From CmP2 sp052084925 (GTDB lineage Bacteria > Actinomycetota > Actinomycetes > Actinomycetales > Micrococcaceae): 64,000 nt of DNA. The stretch lies in the NCBI GenBank assembly GCA_052084925.1, contig JBQDEV010000002.1, forward strand, positions 267,546-331,545. Direction: 5' to 3'. A program made the position numbers and the translations under genes. The notes beneath the pieces were generated by a model, which was not told the origin of the DNA, ran no database searches, and saw only the letters and a list, made by a program, of their open reading frames with translations. Shown here piece by piece: positions 8,849 to 16,471 of the stretch; position 1 is the stretch's first letter; each line of letters opens with the position of its first letter.

Positions 8849-9951
8849 TTCCAGACGCACTGAGCTCGGAGACAGGCCGCTCCACGGTGGAATTCACGGA
8901 CACCGTGGGGCCCGCAGATGCGCGTACGGAGCCGATGCTGTCTGTACGCAACCTTGTGCAGGAATTCGAGAGCCGAGGTCCCGGGGGGATCAAGGAGGGC
9001 ATCGTTCACGCTGTCTCCGACATCTCCTTCGACCTGTTGCCGGGCGAGACTCTGGGCGTCGTGGGCGAGACAGGGTCGGGAAAATCGACCTTGGCGAGAG
9101 CTACGATCCAGGTGGACCGCCCCACCTCCGGTTCCGTCGTTTTCCATGGGCAAGAGCTGACGGCGCTTAGTCGCCGTGAGCTAAAGAAGGTCTGGGCTAA
9201 TTTCCAGATGGTCTACCAGGATCCCTTCGGCTCGCTGAATCCCCGTTGGAAAGTGGAAGACGTCGTTGCTGAGCCGCTCATGGGTCACACCACGTTGGGG
9301 CGTGCGGCGCGGAGAGAGCGCGTCCGAGAGCTCTTGGAACTCGTCGGACTTGACCCGGAGACTTACATGCGTCGTCCGCCGATGGAACTCTCCGGAGGAC
9401 AAGCACAGCGGGTTGCAATTGCTAGAGCAATCGCGTTGGAACCTGCCGTAATCATCTGCGACGAGGCGATCTCGTCCCTGGACGTGCTGATCCAGGCCCA
9501 AGTCATCAACCTGTTTGAGAAGCTGCGAGTCGAACTGGGTCTGTCCTACATCTTCATCGCCCATGATCTCGCCACGGTGAAGCAGGTCTCCGATCGCGTT
9601 GCTGTGCTTTATCTGGGACAGCTAGCCGAGGTTGCACCCTCCGAGGCTCTATATCGTACGCCTCGGCATCCTTATACCCGAGCACTGCTTGATTCGGTGC
9701 CTGGAATCGACCCGGACACTGGTCGTGCCAAGCGGCCAGTCACCCTCGAAGGCGATGTACCGAGCCCCCTCGACCCTCCCTCGGGATGTAGGTTCCGCAC
9801 GCGGTGTCCATTTGCGCAGGAAATGTGCGCGCTGGAGGAACCTGCGCTCAGGCCGGTCAAAGGCGGTGGGGAAGTGTCCTGCCATTATCCTCTGGACGAT
9901 GCAGGACGCCCCACTAACGGACATCCTGAAACGCTGTCGTGGTCCCGATGA
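8845..9951 (+). CDS. ABC transporter ATP-binding protein, DppF type
   Basis: A 368-residue ATPase that begins at ATG 8845 in an ATGA overlap with the previous stop. It has Walker A GETGSGKSTL (near residue 74), Q-loop VYQDPFGSLNP, signature LSGGQAQRV, Walker B VIICDEAISSLDV and IAHDLATV. The C-terminal Cys segment GCRFRTRCPFAQEMC completes the DppF/OppF signature. It is the last gene of the importer operon and is followed by a strong hairpin at 9995-10022. Confidence 0.93.
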   Translation: MIPDALSSETGRSTVEFTDTVGPADARTEPMLSVRNLVQEFESRGPGGIKEGIVHAVSDISFDLLPGETLGVVGETGSGKSTLARATIQVDRPTSGSVVFHGQELTALSRRELKKVWANFQMVYQDPFGSLNPRWKVEDVVAEPLMGHTTLGRAARRERVRELLELVGLDPETYMRRPPMELSGGQAQRVAIARAIALEPAVIICDEAISSLDVLIQAQVINLFEKLRVELGLSYIFIAHDLATVKQVSDRVAVLYLGQLAEVAPSEALYRTPRHPYTRALLDSVPGIDPDTGRAKRPVTLEGDVPSPLDPPSGCRFRTRCPFAQEMCALEEPALRPVKGGGEVSCHYPLDDAGRPTNGHPETLSWSR

Positions 9952-9994
9952 AAGGCCGAACTACCGTCGCATGATTCGAATAGAACCGACGAAA

Positions 9995-10022
9995 CGGCGC
10001 AGTCCGAAAAAGGACTGCGCCG
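9995..10022. terminator. Hairpin ending importer operon and facing the 83-residue ORF
   Basis: CGGCGCAGTCC (9995-10005) pairs perfectly over 11 bases with GGACTGCGCCG (10012-10022), with a loop of GAAAAA. It lies between convergent genes and probably stops transcription from both sides. On the minus strand the loop gives a T-run inside the loop but no T-tail follows. Confidence 0.65.
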
Positions 10023-10051
10023 CTGGTGAGGGGGCTGGTAGCGGTGAAGGG

Positions 10052-10303
10052 CTAAGAGGAGGCGAACTGCCCATCATCACCCAGCTCTGCGGGGTAGGCG
10101 ATCTCGATCGATTCCGGGTTCTGTCCTGTGGCGTTGGCGATCATGCCCGCCATCAAGCTCTTGGGGACTAGGCAGTCACTGCAGACGCCGTCCTCGGCAC
10201 TGATGCGGGCTGCGAGCCGACCGGGGGCGGTTTCAGTAATGTCGAGGATGTACCCGTCTGTTGCCAGTGTCTGACGCAGTTCTTCCAGGGAAGCGGTGCT
10301 CAT
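10052..10303 (-). CDS. Small conserved-looking protein with CxxC motif, unknown function
   Basis: An 83-residue protein with a good ribosome site (GGAGGAG shortly before ATG 10303). It has two halves: an N-terminal part predicted alpha/beta, then VCSDCLVPKSLMAGMIA, in which a Cys-x-x-Cys sits before an amphipathic helix. The C-terminus is acidic. A single CxxC could bind a metal or act in thiol chemistry, but I do not recognise the family. It is monocistronic and converges on the importer operon. Alternative: part of a longer NifU-like fold, which I cannot support. Confidence 0.6.
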   Translation of the reverse strand: MSTASLEELRQTLATDGYILDITETAPGRLAARISAEDGVCSDCLVPKSLMAGMIANATGQNPESIEIAYPAELGDDGQFASS

Positions 10304-10441
10304 CGAAGCTCCTCCAAGTCACGTAGGGGATGCTGCTACTATCAGCTAGTTTCACCCCGGATCAGGATCTCGTCGAGGCTCCTTCCGCGGCGCGGAAACT
10401 TCGACAGACTCCGCACGTGATACAACCGCTCAGTCTCCACG

Positions 10442-11251
10442 TCACCCGGTTTTGGCATTGAGCAAGGTCGGCAGCAACTCGGCAGCGGTGCCACGCAGGG
10501 ACAAAGTCGCGTCCTCGCTCAGCGGTGTCGAATCGGGGTTGATCTCGACGACGGCGGCTCCGGACTCCAGCGCCAGATAAGGCAGTGACGCAGCTGGCTG
10601 CACGAGCCCCGAGGTTCCCACCACCAGGGCTAAGTCGCATTCTTCGACGGCCGCGGTGGCGGCCTCGAAAGCCTTCATCGGCAGCATCTCGCCGAACCAG
10701 ACGATTCCGGGCCGCAGAGCACCGCGCGTGCATTGGTTGCAGGGCAGGGGAGCGGACTGCAACATCCGTTGCAGGTCTTCCTCTGAACCCACTGCACCTG
10801 GTTCGGCGGAGCCCGGATCGAATTCTGCGGGTGCCCCACAATCGGCGCACCGGTAGTCGAACAGCGAGCCGTGCAGATGAGCCAGGACCTCGGCTCCGCC
10901 GCGTTCGTGGAGATCATCCACGTTCTGCGTCACGATCTGCACGGTGCCCTGTCGTTGCGCAAATCTGTGCTGCCAGTCCCCGAGTGCACGGTGGCCCGCG
11001 TTCGGTTCACAGGCCCGCACCATCCGCGCGCGCCAGAGATACCACGACCACACCAGCTCCGGATCGGCCCGAAAGGCCTCCTCCGTCGCCAGCTGTTCGG
11101 GAGAGAACCGTTCCCATAATCCTGTTTGGGCGTCCCGGAAGGTCGGGACGCCCGACTCTGCGCTCATCCCGGCGCCGGTCAGCACTACCACACGAGTGGC
11201 GGAGGCCAGGAGGTCGCGCGTCGTCTGCATCGGGTCGGGCGGTGCGGTCAT
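10442..11251 (-). CDS. cobB: Sir2-family NAD-dependent protein deacylase (sirtuin)
   Basis: A 269-residue sirtuin. It has the NAD-binding GAGMSAESGVPTFRDAQTGLW (near residue 26), TQNVDDLHERGG, catalytic His in HLHGS, a zinc site from CADC and CNQC, and the NAD loop VGTSGLVQPAA. It removes acyl groups from lysines with NAD consumption in the cytoplasm. An open frame extends upstream to 11860, but that portion is antisense to dnaG, so I start at ATG 11251 (MTAPPDP); ATG 11230 is an alternative. The gene is divergent from dnaG, with about 90 bases between start codons. The subfamily is of the bacterial CobB kind by length and motif spacing. Confidence 0.9.
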   Translation of the reverse strand: MTAPPDPMQTTRDLLASATRVVVLTGAGMSAESGVPTFRDAQTGLWERFSPEQLATEEAFRADPELVWSWYLWRARMVRACEPNAGHRALGDWQHRFAQRQGTVQIVTQNVDDLHERGGAEVLAHLHGSLFDYRCADCGAPAEFDPGSAEPGAVGSEEDLQRMLQSAPLPCNQCTRGALRPGIVWFGEMLPMKAFEAATAAVEECDLALVVGTSGLVQPAASLPYLALESGAAVVEINPDSTPLSEDATLSLRGTAAELLPTLLNAKTG

Positions 11252-11328
11252 TCTTCCACCGTGGCACAACCGGTCGATTTCCTCCACAGGCTGACATCGC
11301 GGCGGCACGTCGTCGCGGCGGTTGGATC

Positions 11329-11334
11329 TAGACT
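11329..11334 (+). promoter_or_regulatory. -10 box of dnaG, leaderless-type start
   Basis: TAGACT matches the actinobacterial -10 pattern TAnnnT and ends 7 bases before ATG 11342. There is no Shine-Dalgarno sequence in the 7-base gap (GGTGGCC), so transcription would begin at or next to the start codon. A good -35 hexamer is not visible. Confidence 0.5.
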
Positions 11335-11341
11335 GGTGGCC

Positions 11342-13231
11342 ATGGCGGGACTGATCAAGCGGGAGGACATCGACAAGGTGCGCGAGAGCACCGATCTCAA
11401 GGAGATTGTCGAGGAGTACGTCACCCTGCGCACCGCTGGTGTCGGATCGTTCAAGGGTCTCTGCCCCTTTCATGACGAGCGCACGCCCTCCTTCCATATT
11501 CGCCCCTCGGTCGGCACCTATCACTGCTTCGGTTGTGAGGAGTCCGGCGACGTCATCAGCTTCCTGATGAATCTCGAGCACACCAGCTTCACCGAGACGG
11601 TGGAACGGCTGGCGGCGAAGTCCGGGATTGAGCTGCGCTATGAAGATGGCGGGACCGGACCTGACCGGCATCAGGTGGGTCAGCGGCAGCGATTGCTGGA
11701 GGCCAACAAGCTGGCTGACGAGTTTTTCCGGAACAGTCTCGGTGCCCCTGATGCTGAGATTGGGCGGGTGTTCCTTAAAGATCGTGGATTCACTCGCGAA
11801 GATGCCGCTCACTTTGGCGTCGGCTACGCTCCGCAGGGCTGGGACAAGCTCTTGAACCAACTGCGCGCCAAAGGCTTCCAGGAGGATGAGCTACGCGCCA
11901 CCGGGTTGTTCTCGGAAGGCAACCGCGGGCTCTATGACCGGTTCCGCGGCCGGTTGACCTGGCCCATCCGCGACATGACGGGCTCCACCATCGGTTTCGG
12001 CGCCCGTCGACTGCACGAAGACGACCAAGGGCCCAAGTACCTCAACACCCCGGAGACCGCGCTCTACAAGAAATCCCAGGTGCTTTACGGACTGGACCTG
12101 GCTAAGCGAGATGTCGCCAAGTCCCGACAGCTCGTGGTTGTGGAGGGCTACACCGATGTGATGGCGGCCCACTTGTCCGGTATCACCACGGCTGTGGCGA
12201 CCTGTGGCACGGCCTTCGGCGCCGACCATATCAAGATTGTGCGACGGCTGATTTCCGACGATGGCAGCGGGGGCGAGGTGATCTTCACCTTCGACGGTGA
12301 CGCGGCCGGTCAGAAGGCGGCGTTGCGGGCGTTCGAGGAGGACCACCGGTTCCTGGCCCGCACTTATGTAGCTGTTGAACCCTCAGGGAAAGACCCTTGC
12401 GACGTGCGCCTGGAGAAGGGTGACCAGGCGGTGCGGGATCTCATCGAATCCCGGCGCCCGCTGTTCGAGTTCGCCATTCGCGCCGGGTTGAAGAACCACA
12501 ACCTGAATACGGTGGAGGGGCGCACCCAAGGGTTGCGCTATGCAGCCCCGATCGTGGCGGATATCCGCGACTCGGTGATCCGGGCCGGGTACACCCGAGA
12601 GCTTGCCGGCTGGCTGGGTATGGATCCGGGCATTGTCGCCCGAGCGGTGCAGGCCTCGCAGCGCTCCGGCGGAAGTCAGGGCGCCCAGCAGGGTCGCGGC
12701 GCGCAGCAAGAACAGCGCGGTGGGAGTTCACCGGAGCAGCCGGAACGGGCGCCGTCGTTCCGCCCGGACTTGAGCGACCCGGTGTCGCGGATGGAGAAAG
12801 AAGCCCTGGAAGTGGTGCTGCAGCAGCCCACCAAACTCTCGGCCGAACAATGGCAGGCGTTCTATACCTCACAGTTCAAGGTGCCAGCGTTCGCCGCGAT
12901 CCATTCCGGGGTAATGGCGGCCGGGTCTGCCGGGGCGACTCCGACGAACTGGGTGGATAAGGTCGTCGATGAGGTGCCGCAGCCGCTGGCCTCTCTCGTG
13001 GCTGAGCTGGCCGTGACCTCGCTGCCCGCCCGCACCGAGGAAGACCTGGTGCGGTATTGCCGCGACATCATGAACAGGCTCTTCGAATTGCAGATCACCC
13101 ACCGCAAGGCTGACCTGATGGGCCAACTGCAACGACTCGGGTCTGAAGCGGATTCGGAGACCTTCACCGCGATCAACCAAGAACTCATGGAGCTCGAACA
13201 ACGACGACGCGCCCTGCGCTCAGGTCGTTGA
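11342..13231 (+). CDS. dnaG: DNA primase
   Basis: A 629-residue primase that makes RNA primers at the replication fork. The N-terminal CHC2 zinc finger is visible (CPFH near residue 40 and CFGC near residue 61), then the catalytic core, and the Toprim domain with VVVEGYTDVMAAH (near residue 268) and TFDGDAAGQKAAL. A Gln/Gly-rich linker (about residues 443-480) joins the C-terminal helicase-binding domain. ATG 11342 gives the standard N-terminus MAGLIKREDIDKVRE; longer in-frame readings run into the sirtuin promoter. The start appears leaderless. The stop codon lies inside a large terminator hairpin. Confidence 0.97.
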   Translation: MAGLIKREDIDKVRESTDLKEIVEEYVTLRTAGVGSFKGLCPFHDERTPSFHIRPSVGTYHCFGCEESGDVISFLMNLEHTSFTETVERLAAKSGIELRYEDGGTGPDRHQVGQRQRLLEANKLADEFFRNSLGAPDAEIGRVFLKDRGFTREDAAHFGVGYAPQGWDKLLNQLRAKGFQEDELRATGLFSEGNRGLYDRFRGRLTWPIRDMTGSTIGFGARRLHEDDQGPKYLNTPETALYKKSQVLYGLDLAKRDVAKSRQLVVVEGYTDVMAAHLSGITTAVATCGTAFGADHIKIVRRLISDDGSGGEVIFTFDGDAAGQKAALRAFEEDHRFLARTYVAVEPSGKDPCDVRLEKGDQAVRDLIESRRPLFEFAIRAGLKNHNLNTVEGRTQGLRYAAPIVADIRDSVIRAGYTRELAGWLGMDPGIVARAVQASQRSGGSQGAQQGRGAQQEQRGGSSPEQPERAPSFRPDLSDPVSRMEKEALEVVLQQPTKLSAEQWQAFYTSQFKVPAFAAIHSGVMAAGSAGATPTNWVDKVVDEVPQPLASLVAELAVTSLPARTEEDLVRYCRDIMNRLFELQITHRKADLMGQLQRLGSEADSETFTAINQELMELEQRRRALRSGR

Positions 13232-13248
13232 GCTGCAGGGCGCGTCGT
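13204..13248. terminator. Bidirectional terminator between dnaG and the PepSY lipoprotein
   Basis: ACGACGCGCCCTGC (13204-13217) pairs perfectly over 14 bases with 13235-13248. A further 5-bp stem (GCTCA/TGAGC) lies inside, with one bulged base. The structure includes the last codons and the stop of dnaG. It separates two convergent genes. Confidence 0.65.
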
Positions 13249-13278
13249 GGACGTGTATTCGTCGCCTCTCGGTGAGGA

Positions 13279-13911
13279 TCAGGTCGCCGGAATCTCGAGT
13301 TCGGCGAGGTCGTTGCCGTTCTCGTCGTCCAGATCGATGTCCCACACCAGGCGGTCGTCGTCCTCATCCAGCTGTGCCTCATCGAGTACCGAGCCCTCGT
13401 GCTGGTTCAGCGCCTCCTGGATGGCTTCGGCTGCGGTGACGGTAGCCTGCTGGGCCTCGCGGACATCATCGTCGTCTCCTTCGCGGTCATCCTCGCGGAT
13501 CTCGCCGTCGAGGGTGACCTCCAACTCGATGACCTCATTGCCGACCACCACGTCGACGTCGTAGCGATCGCCACGGTCTTCCTTGTCGACGTCGACGATG
13601 ATGCCGTCGGCATACTCAGCCAGCACGTCGTCGATCACGCCGAAGACAGGGTCCTCGCCCTGAGCGCCGGTATCGGCCGTGGCATCGTCTGAGGCAGCGT
13701 CCGAGGCCTGATCCGAGGTTTCGGTCGACTCGGTGGCCTCAGGATCCGCACCGGCGTCGGTTGCGGCGGCGGAAGGAGTGTCGATCGGCGGCTGCGACAC
13801 GGAGTCCGAGCCCTCCTCGGTGGTGCAGGCGGCCAGCAACGCGATCGCAGCCAGGCCAGCTCCGGCGGTGGTGGCAATACGGCGGATGGTGGCCGTGTTC
13901 TCGTTCTTCAT
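13279..13911 (-). CDS. Acidic PepSY-domain lipoprotein
   Basis: About 210 residues. A signal sequence (IRRIATTAGAGLAAIALLAAC) ends in a lipobox with Cys near residue 28, so it is probably anchored on the outer face of the membrane. A Ser/Thr/Ala/Asp-rich linker follows, then two PepSY-like repeats: one around VIDDVLAEYADGIIVDVDKED with a beta segment, and one around ATVTAAEAIQEAL with VWDIDLDDENGND. PepSY domains are associated with protease inhibition or envelope sensing. I used ATG 13911; GTG 13914 is equally possible (GAGGAG upstream). A TGAGA direct repeat (13987-14003) and a TACGCT -10-like box (13976-13971) lie upstream, linking it to the two-component system at 24742-27137 by inference. 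Confidence 0.8.
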   Translation of the reverse strand: MKNENTATIRRIATTAGAGLAAIALLAACTTEEGSDSVSQPPIDTPSAAATDAGADPEATESTETSDQASDAASDDATADTGAQGEDPVFGVIDDVLAEYADGIIVDVDKEDRGDRYDVDVVVGNEVIELEVTLDGEIREDDREGDDDDVREAQQATVTAAEAIQEALNQHEGSVLDEAQLDEDDDRLVWDIDLDDENGNDLAELEIPAT

Positions 13912-13986
13912 CACTCATCACTCCTCAGTGATCGACGGGTGCCGACGGATCTGCATCGGCTGTTGGCATCAGCGTAACGAGGGTCC

Positions 13987-14003
13987 GTGAGAAGCAGATG
14001 AGA
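13987..14003. promoter_or_regulatory. 11-base-period TGAGA direct repeat between PepSY lipoprotein and serpin
   Basis: GTGAGA starts at 13987 and GATGAGA at 13997, so the TGAGA cores (13988 and 13999) are exactly 11 bases apart. This is the spacing expected for OmpR/PhoB-type response regulators. The site sits just upstream of the -35 of the serpin promoter and upstream of the -10-like box of the divergent PepSY gene, so it could serve either. The same pattern recurs at 24205, 30094 and 31735. Confidence 0.55.
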
Positions 14004-14016
14004 ACGCGCGATTCCA

Positions 14017-14045
14017 TGGACCCGTCGCGTCATGCTCCCTACACT
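14017..14045 (+). promoter_or_regulatory. Promoter of the serpin gene
   Basis: TGGACC (14017-14022) and TACACT (14040-14045) are separated by 17 bases, close to a sigma-70-type promoter. The -10 ends 6 bases before ATG 14052, which implies a leaderless or nearly leaderless transcript; no Shine-Dalgarno sequence is seen. Confidence 0.55.
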
Positions 14046-14051
14046 GAGGTC

Positions 14052-15350
14052 ATGAAACCCGACGCCGCAGCCCCACGCAATCTCCCCTCGCTGGCGGCCC
14101 TTGCCGCTGGCGCGCTTATATTGAGCTCCTGCGGTTCTCAGGATCCCCAGGTTGGCCTGGTCGGTGATGCGGACTACGCCCCCGCGTCACTGCAGGACGC
14201 CAGCGCTGTCGACGACGTTGTGGCGGCCACCACCCGGATCGGCGTCGATGCCCAGACGCACCTGGGTCAGGGGAGCGAGAACTCGGTGGTCTCTCCGGCC
14301 TCCATCGTCGTGGCATTCGCCATGCTGGCCGAAGGCGCCAACGGCCCTGCAGCGGAGGAACTCAGCACGTGGCTGGGCGCTACGGGGGAGGACCGTACGC
14401 ATGCGTTGAGCGCCTTGCAGGCAGCGGTGCTGGACTACGACGGCGACCCCGGCATCGTTCAGGATGAGGAGCTGCCGGAGGTGCCCTTGCTGCATCTGGC
14501 GAACCAAGTGACCGTTCGTGAAGACGGGGGAGTCAAAGAAGAGTTCCTCAATACGCTGAGCCGCTGGTATGACGCCGGCGTCGGCGAAGCGGACTTCACC
14601 TCATCCGAAGCCAAAGAGGACCTCGACGCGTGGGTAAATCATCACACCGGGGGACTCATCGAAGAATCCGCGATAGAACCGGACGCCCAGACTCTGGCGG
14701 TGATTCAGAATGCCATTCTGATGGCGGCCCGGTGGGAGAGTCCCTTTGATGCGAACCTCACGAGGCCCACGGAGTTCACCCGAGCTGATGGCACCACCGT
14801 AGAAGCAGACTCGATGGTCCAAGTGCTGGAAGCGCAGTATAGCGAGACCGATTTCGGTCAGATCATCCGACTGCCCTACACCGAAGGGTTCGCCATGGAC
14901 GTGGTGTTGCCGGCACCAGGAGCGGCTCCGGGCGAGGTGACTGCCGATGACTGGAACGAAGTATCCCAGCTGTTCCAGCAGAATGCCGTCACCGAAGTGG
15001 ACCTGCAGGTGCCCGTCCTCGACGTGGAGACCCCCGATGGCGCTGAGGATCTGATGCCTTTCCTGCGGGACCAGGGGTTGGAAGCCACTCTGAAGGGTGA
15101 GCTGCTGGACGGGATCATGGAATCGGATCTCTGGATCGACGCCGTGGGACATCAGGCGCTGTTGCAGGTCGATGAGGCCGGCACTCTGGGGGCCGCGGTG
15201 ACGGAAGTGGAAGTAGCCGAGACCTCAGCGCCGGTGCAGGACGAACCTCCCGTGGCGATGCACGTGGATCGACCCTTCACCTTGAGGGTGGTTCACTTGG
15301 AGACCGAATGGCCACTATTCATGGCTACGGTGCAGGATCCAGCTGCCTGA
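14052..15350 (+). CDS. Serpin-family serine protease inhibitor, predicted lipoprotein
   Basis: This 432-residue protein starts with a signal sequence and lipobox LSSC (Cys near residue 28), so it is predicted to be displayed on the cell surface. The serpin fold is shown by NSVVSPASIVVAFAMLAEGANG near residue 80, the strand FTRADGT, LPYTEGFAMDVVLPAP, and the reactive-centre hinge LLQVDEAGTLGAAVTEVE ahead of FTLRVVH and PLFMATVQDP. The hinge keeps small residues at the P15-P10 positions, which fits an inhibitory serpin. Counting from the hinge glycine puts the cleavage site near Thr-Ser in AETSAP, suggesting an elastase-like target; this is a rough inference. Serpins are uncommon in bacteria. 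It is monocistronic and followed by a hairpin. Confidence 0.88.
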   Translation: MKPDAAAPRNLPSLAALAAGALILSSCGSQDPQVGLVGDADYAPASLQDASAVDDVVAATTRIGVDAQTHLGQGSENSVVSPASIVVAFAMLAEGANGPAAEELSTWLGATGEDRTHALSALQAAVLDYDGDPGIVQDEELPEVPLLHLANQVTVREDGGVKEEFLNTLSRWYDAGVGEADFTSSEAKEDLDAWVNHHTGGLIEESAIEPDAQTLAVIQNAILMAARWESPFDANLTRPTEFTRADGTTVEADSMVQVLEAQYSETDFGQIIRLPYTEGFAMDVVLPAPGAAPGEVTADDWNEVSQLFQQNAVTEVDLQVPVLDVETPDGAEDLMPFLRDQGLEATLKGELLDGIMESDLWIDAVGHQALLQVDEAGTLGAAVTEVEVAETSAPVQDEPPVAMHVDRPFTLRVVHLETEWPLFMATVQDPAA

Positions 15351-15371
15351 AAGGCGCACAGAAAAGTGAAA

Positions 15372-15402
15372 AGTCCTCGTCCCGTCAGGCGGGTCGAGGA
15401 CT
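15372..15402. terminator. Bidirectional intrinsic terminator between serpin gene and tRNA-Asn
   Basis: AGTCCTCG (15372-15379) pairs with CGAGGACT (15395-15402), continued after one T-T mismatch by CCCG/CGGG with a 5-base loop. Read from the minus strand, it is followed by ACTTTTCACTTTTC, a T-rich tail suited to ending the tRNA transcript. Confidence 0.7.
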
Positions 15403-15410
15403 GATCTCAG

Positions 15411-15483
15411 CTCCCCCGACTGGACTCGAACCAGTAACCCTTCGATTAACAGTCGAATGCTCTGCCAATTGAGCTACGGGGGA
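15411..15483 (-). tRNA. tRNA-Asn (anticodon GTT)
   Basis: The reverse complement folds as a standard cloverleaf. The acceptor TCCCCCG pairs with CGGGGGA, the D-arm contains GCTCAATTGGCAGAGC, the anticodon loop is CTGTTAA with stem TTCGA/TCGAA, and the T-arm is ACTGG TTCGAGT CCAGT. The discriminator base is G. CCA is not encoded. Confidence 0.95.
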
Positions 15484-15569
15484 AAGCAACGGATAAGACT
15501 CTACCACCGGAACTCGGCATTCGTGAAATCGGCCAAAAACGCACGGCAGATGACGCGCTGAAGGATGAA

Positions 15570-15588
15570 TGAGGTAAGGCTCGCCTGT
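15570..15588. promoter_or_regulatory. Possible DtxR/IdeR-like iron box
   Basis: TGAGGTAAGGCTCGCCTGT agrees with the classical 19-base consensus TTAGGTTAGGCTAACCTAA at 13 positions, including AGGT and GGCT and CCT. It lies in the 272-base gap between tRNA-Asn and the membrane protein at 15756. Nothing else recognisable is in this gap. Weak evidence. Confidence 0.25.
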
Positions 15589-15755
15589 GTGTTCTTCGTC
15601 TCTTTGCGAATTCGTTGGGGCGGGCGGTGAGGGGGCCTTTAGGGGCTTCGATCGCCGCGCTGGTGCGGAGTTTCTGCTTCGCGTCTGGTTTTCGTGGCCG
15701 GGGAAGGCTTGTCCAGCTATTGGACATCGTCTTGAATCACTAGGCATTGCTCGCG

Positions 15756-16451
15756 ATGCTTCGGGGTGGCGGAAATGCCTCTGAGCGCAGCATCAAGGAG
15801 TTGGTCACGATCAATCTGGATACCTTTGCACGCTTCAGCGCACGCAGGGACGACCTCCTTCGACGCCAGAGGCGGCGGGACGCCTTGTGGGGTACGGTGT
15901 TCGTCATTTTGGCCGCGCTCTTCTGCATCGGTTGCGGTTTCCGCCTGATCTACCAGCCGAGCCTGATGTTCGGGCCTGGCCTGTTGCCTGCGGTGATGAT
16001 CTTGTTGTTGCTGTTCTGGTGTCGAGAGATCACTCGACCAGGAGTGGACCCGGTTCATGAGTTGCTCGAGCCCAGCGACGCGGAGTCGCGGTGGGTGCTC
16101 TACCACCGTGGACAGAGGTTGAACGAATCTCCCGAGTACGCGTCCGCGCTTCGACGAAAAGTGATGATCCTGGTACTTTCCGCGGGTCCGCTGGTGCTCC
16201 AAATAGCACTCTGGCTCGTCGGCAAAGGGCCTGCCTCACCGTGGCTGGCCGCGCTGGTGGCACTTATTGTGGTCTTCACCGGTGGCGCGCTGAAGCCGCG
16301 ATCACTCGACCCGTTCAGCATCGTGCGATTCACCGATGACGATGTTAAGGAACTTCTGCACCGTCGTCAGCTGGATCCCGCGAACCGGCCCAAGGCGCTG
16401 CCGATCATCTTTGTTGCCGACCCGAGTGATGTGGACGAGAAGCGGAACTAG
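15756..16451 (+). CDS. Membrane protein of unknown function
   Basis: About 231 residues. A charged N-terminus (FSARRDDLLRRQRRRDALW) precedes two hydrophobic segments around residues 45-90 (TVFVILAALFCIGCGFRL and GPGLLPAVMILLLLFW). A charged cytoplasmic loop follows, then two more segments (MILVLSAGPLVLQIALWLV and SPWLAALVALIVVFTGGAL) and a soluble tail of about 45 residues. I know no family for it. ATG 15756 is my start; TTG 15747 is the alternative, and neither has a strong ribosome site. It converges on the IclR gene. Confidence 0.6.
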   Translation: MLRGGGNASERSIKELVTINLDTFARFSARRDDLLRRQRRRDALWGTVFVILAALFCIGCGFRLIYQPSLMFGPGLLPAVMILLLLFWCREITRPGVDPVHELLEPSDAESRWVLYHRGQRLNESPEYASALRRKVMILVLSAGPLVLQIALWLVGKGPASPWLAALVALIVVFTGGALKPRSLDPFSIVRFTDDDVKELLHRRQLDPANRPKALPIIFVADPSDVDEKRN

Positions 16452-16471
16452 TTCCCGGGTGTGCCGCGTGC

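Noticed and set aside
16444..16455. GGAACTAGTTCC perfect palindrome at the end of the 15756 gene
   Set aside because: No loop and short; no second copy noticed, so it is not a terminator and may be chance.
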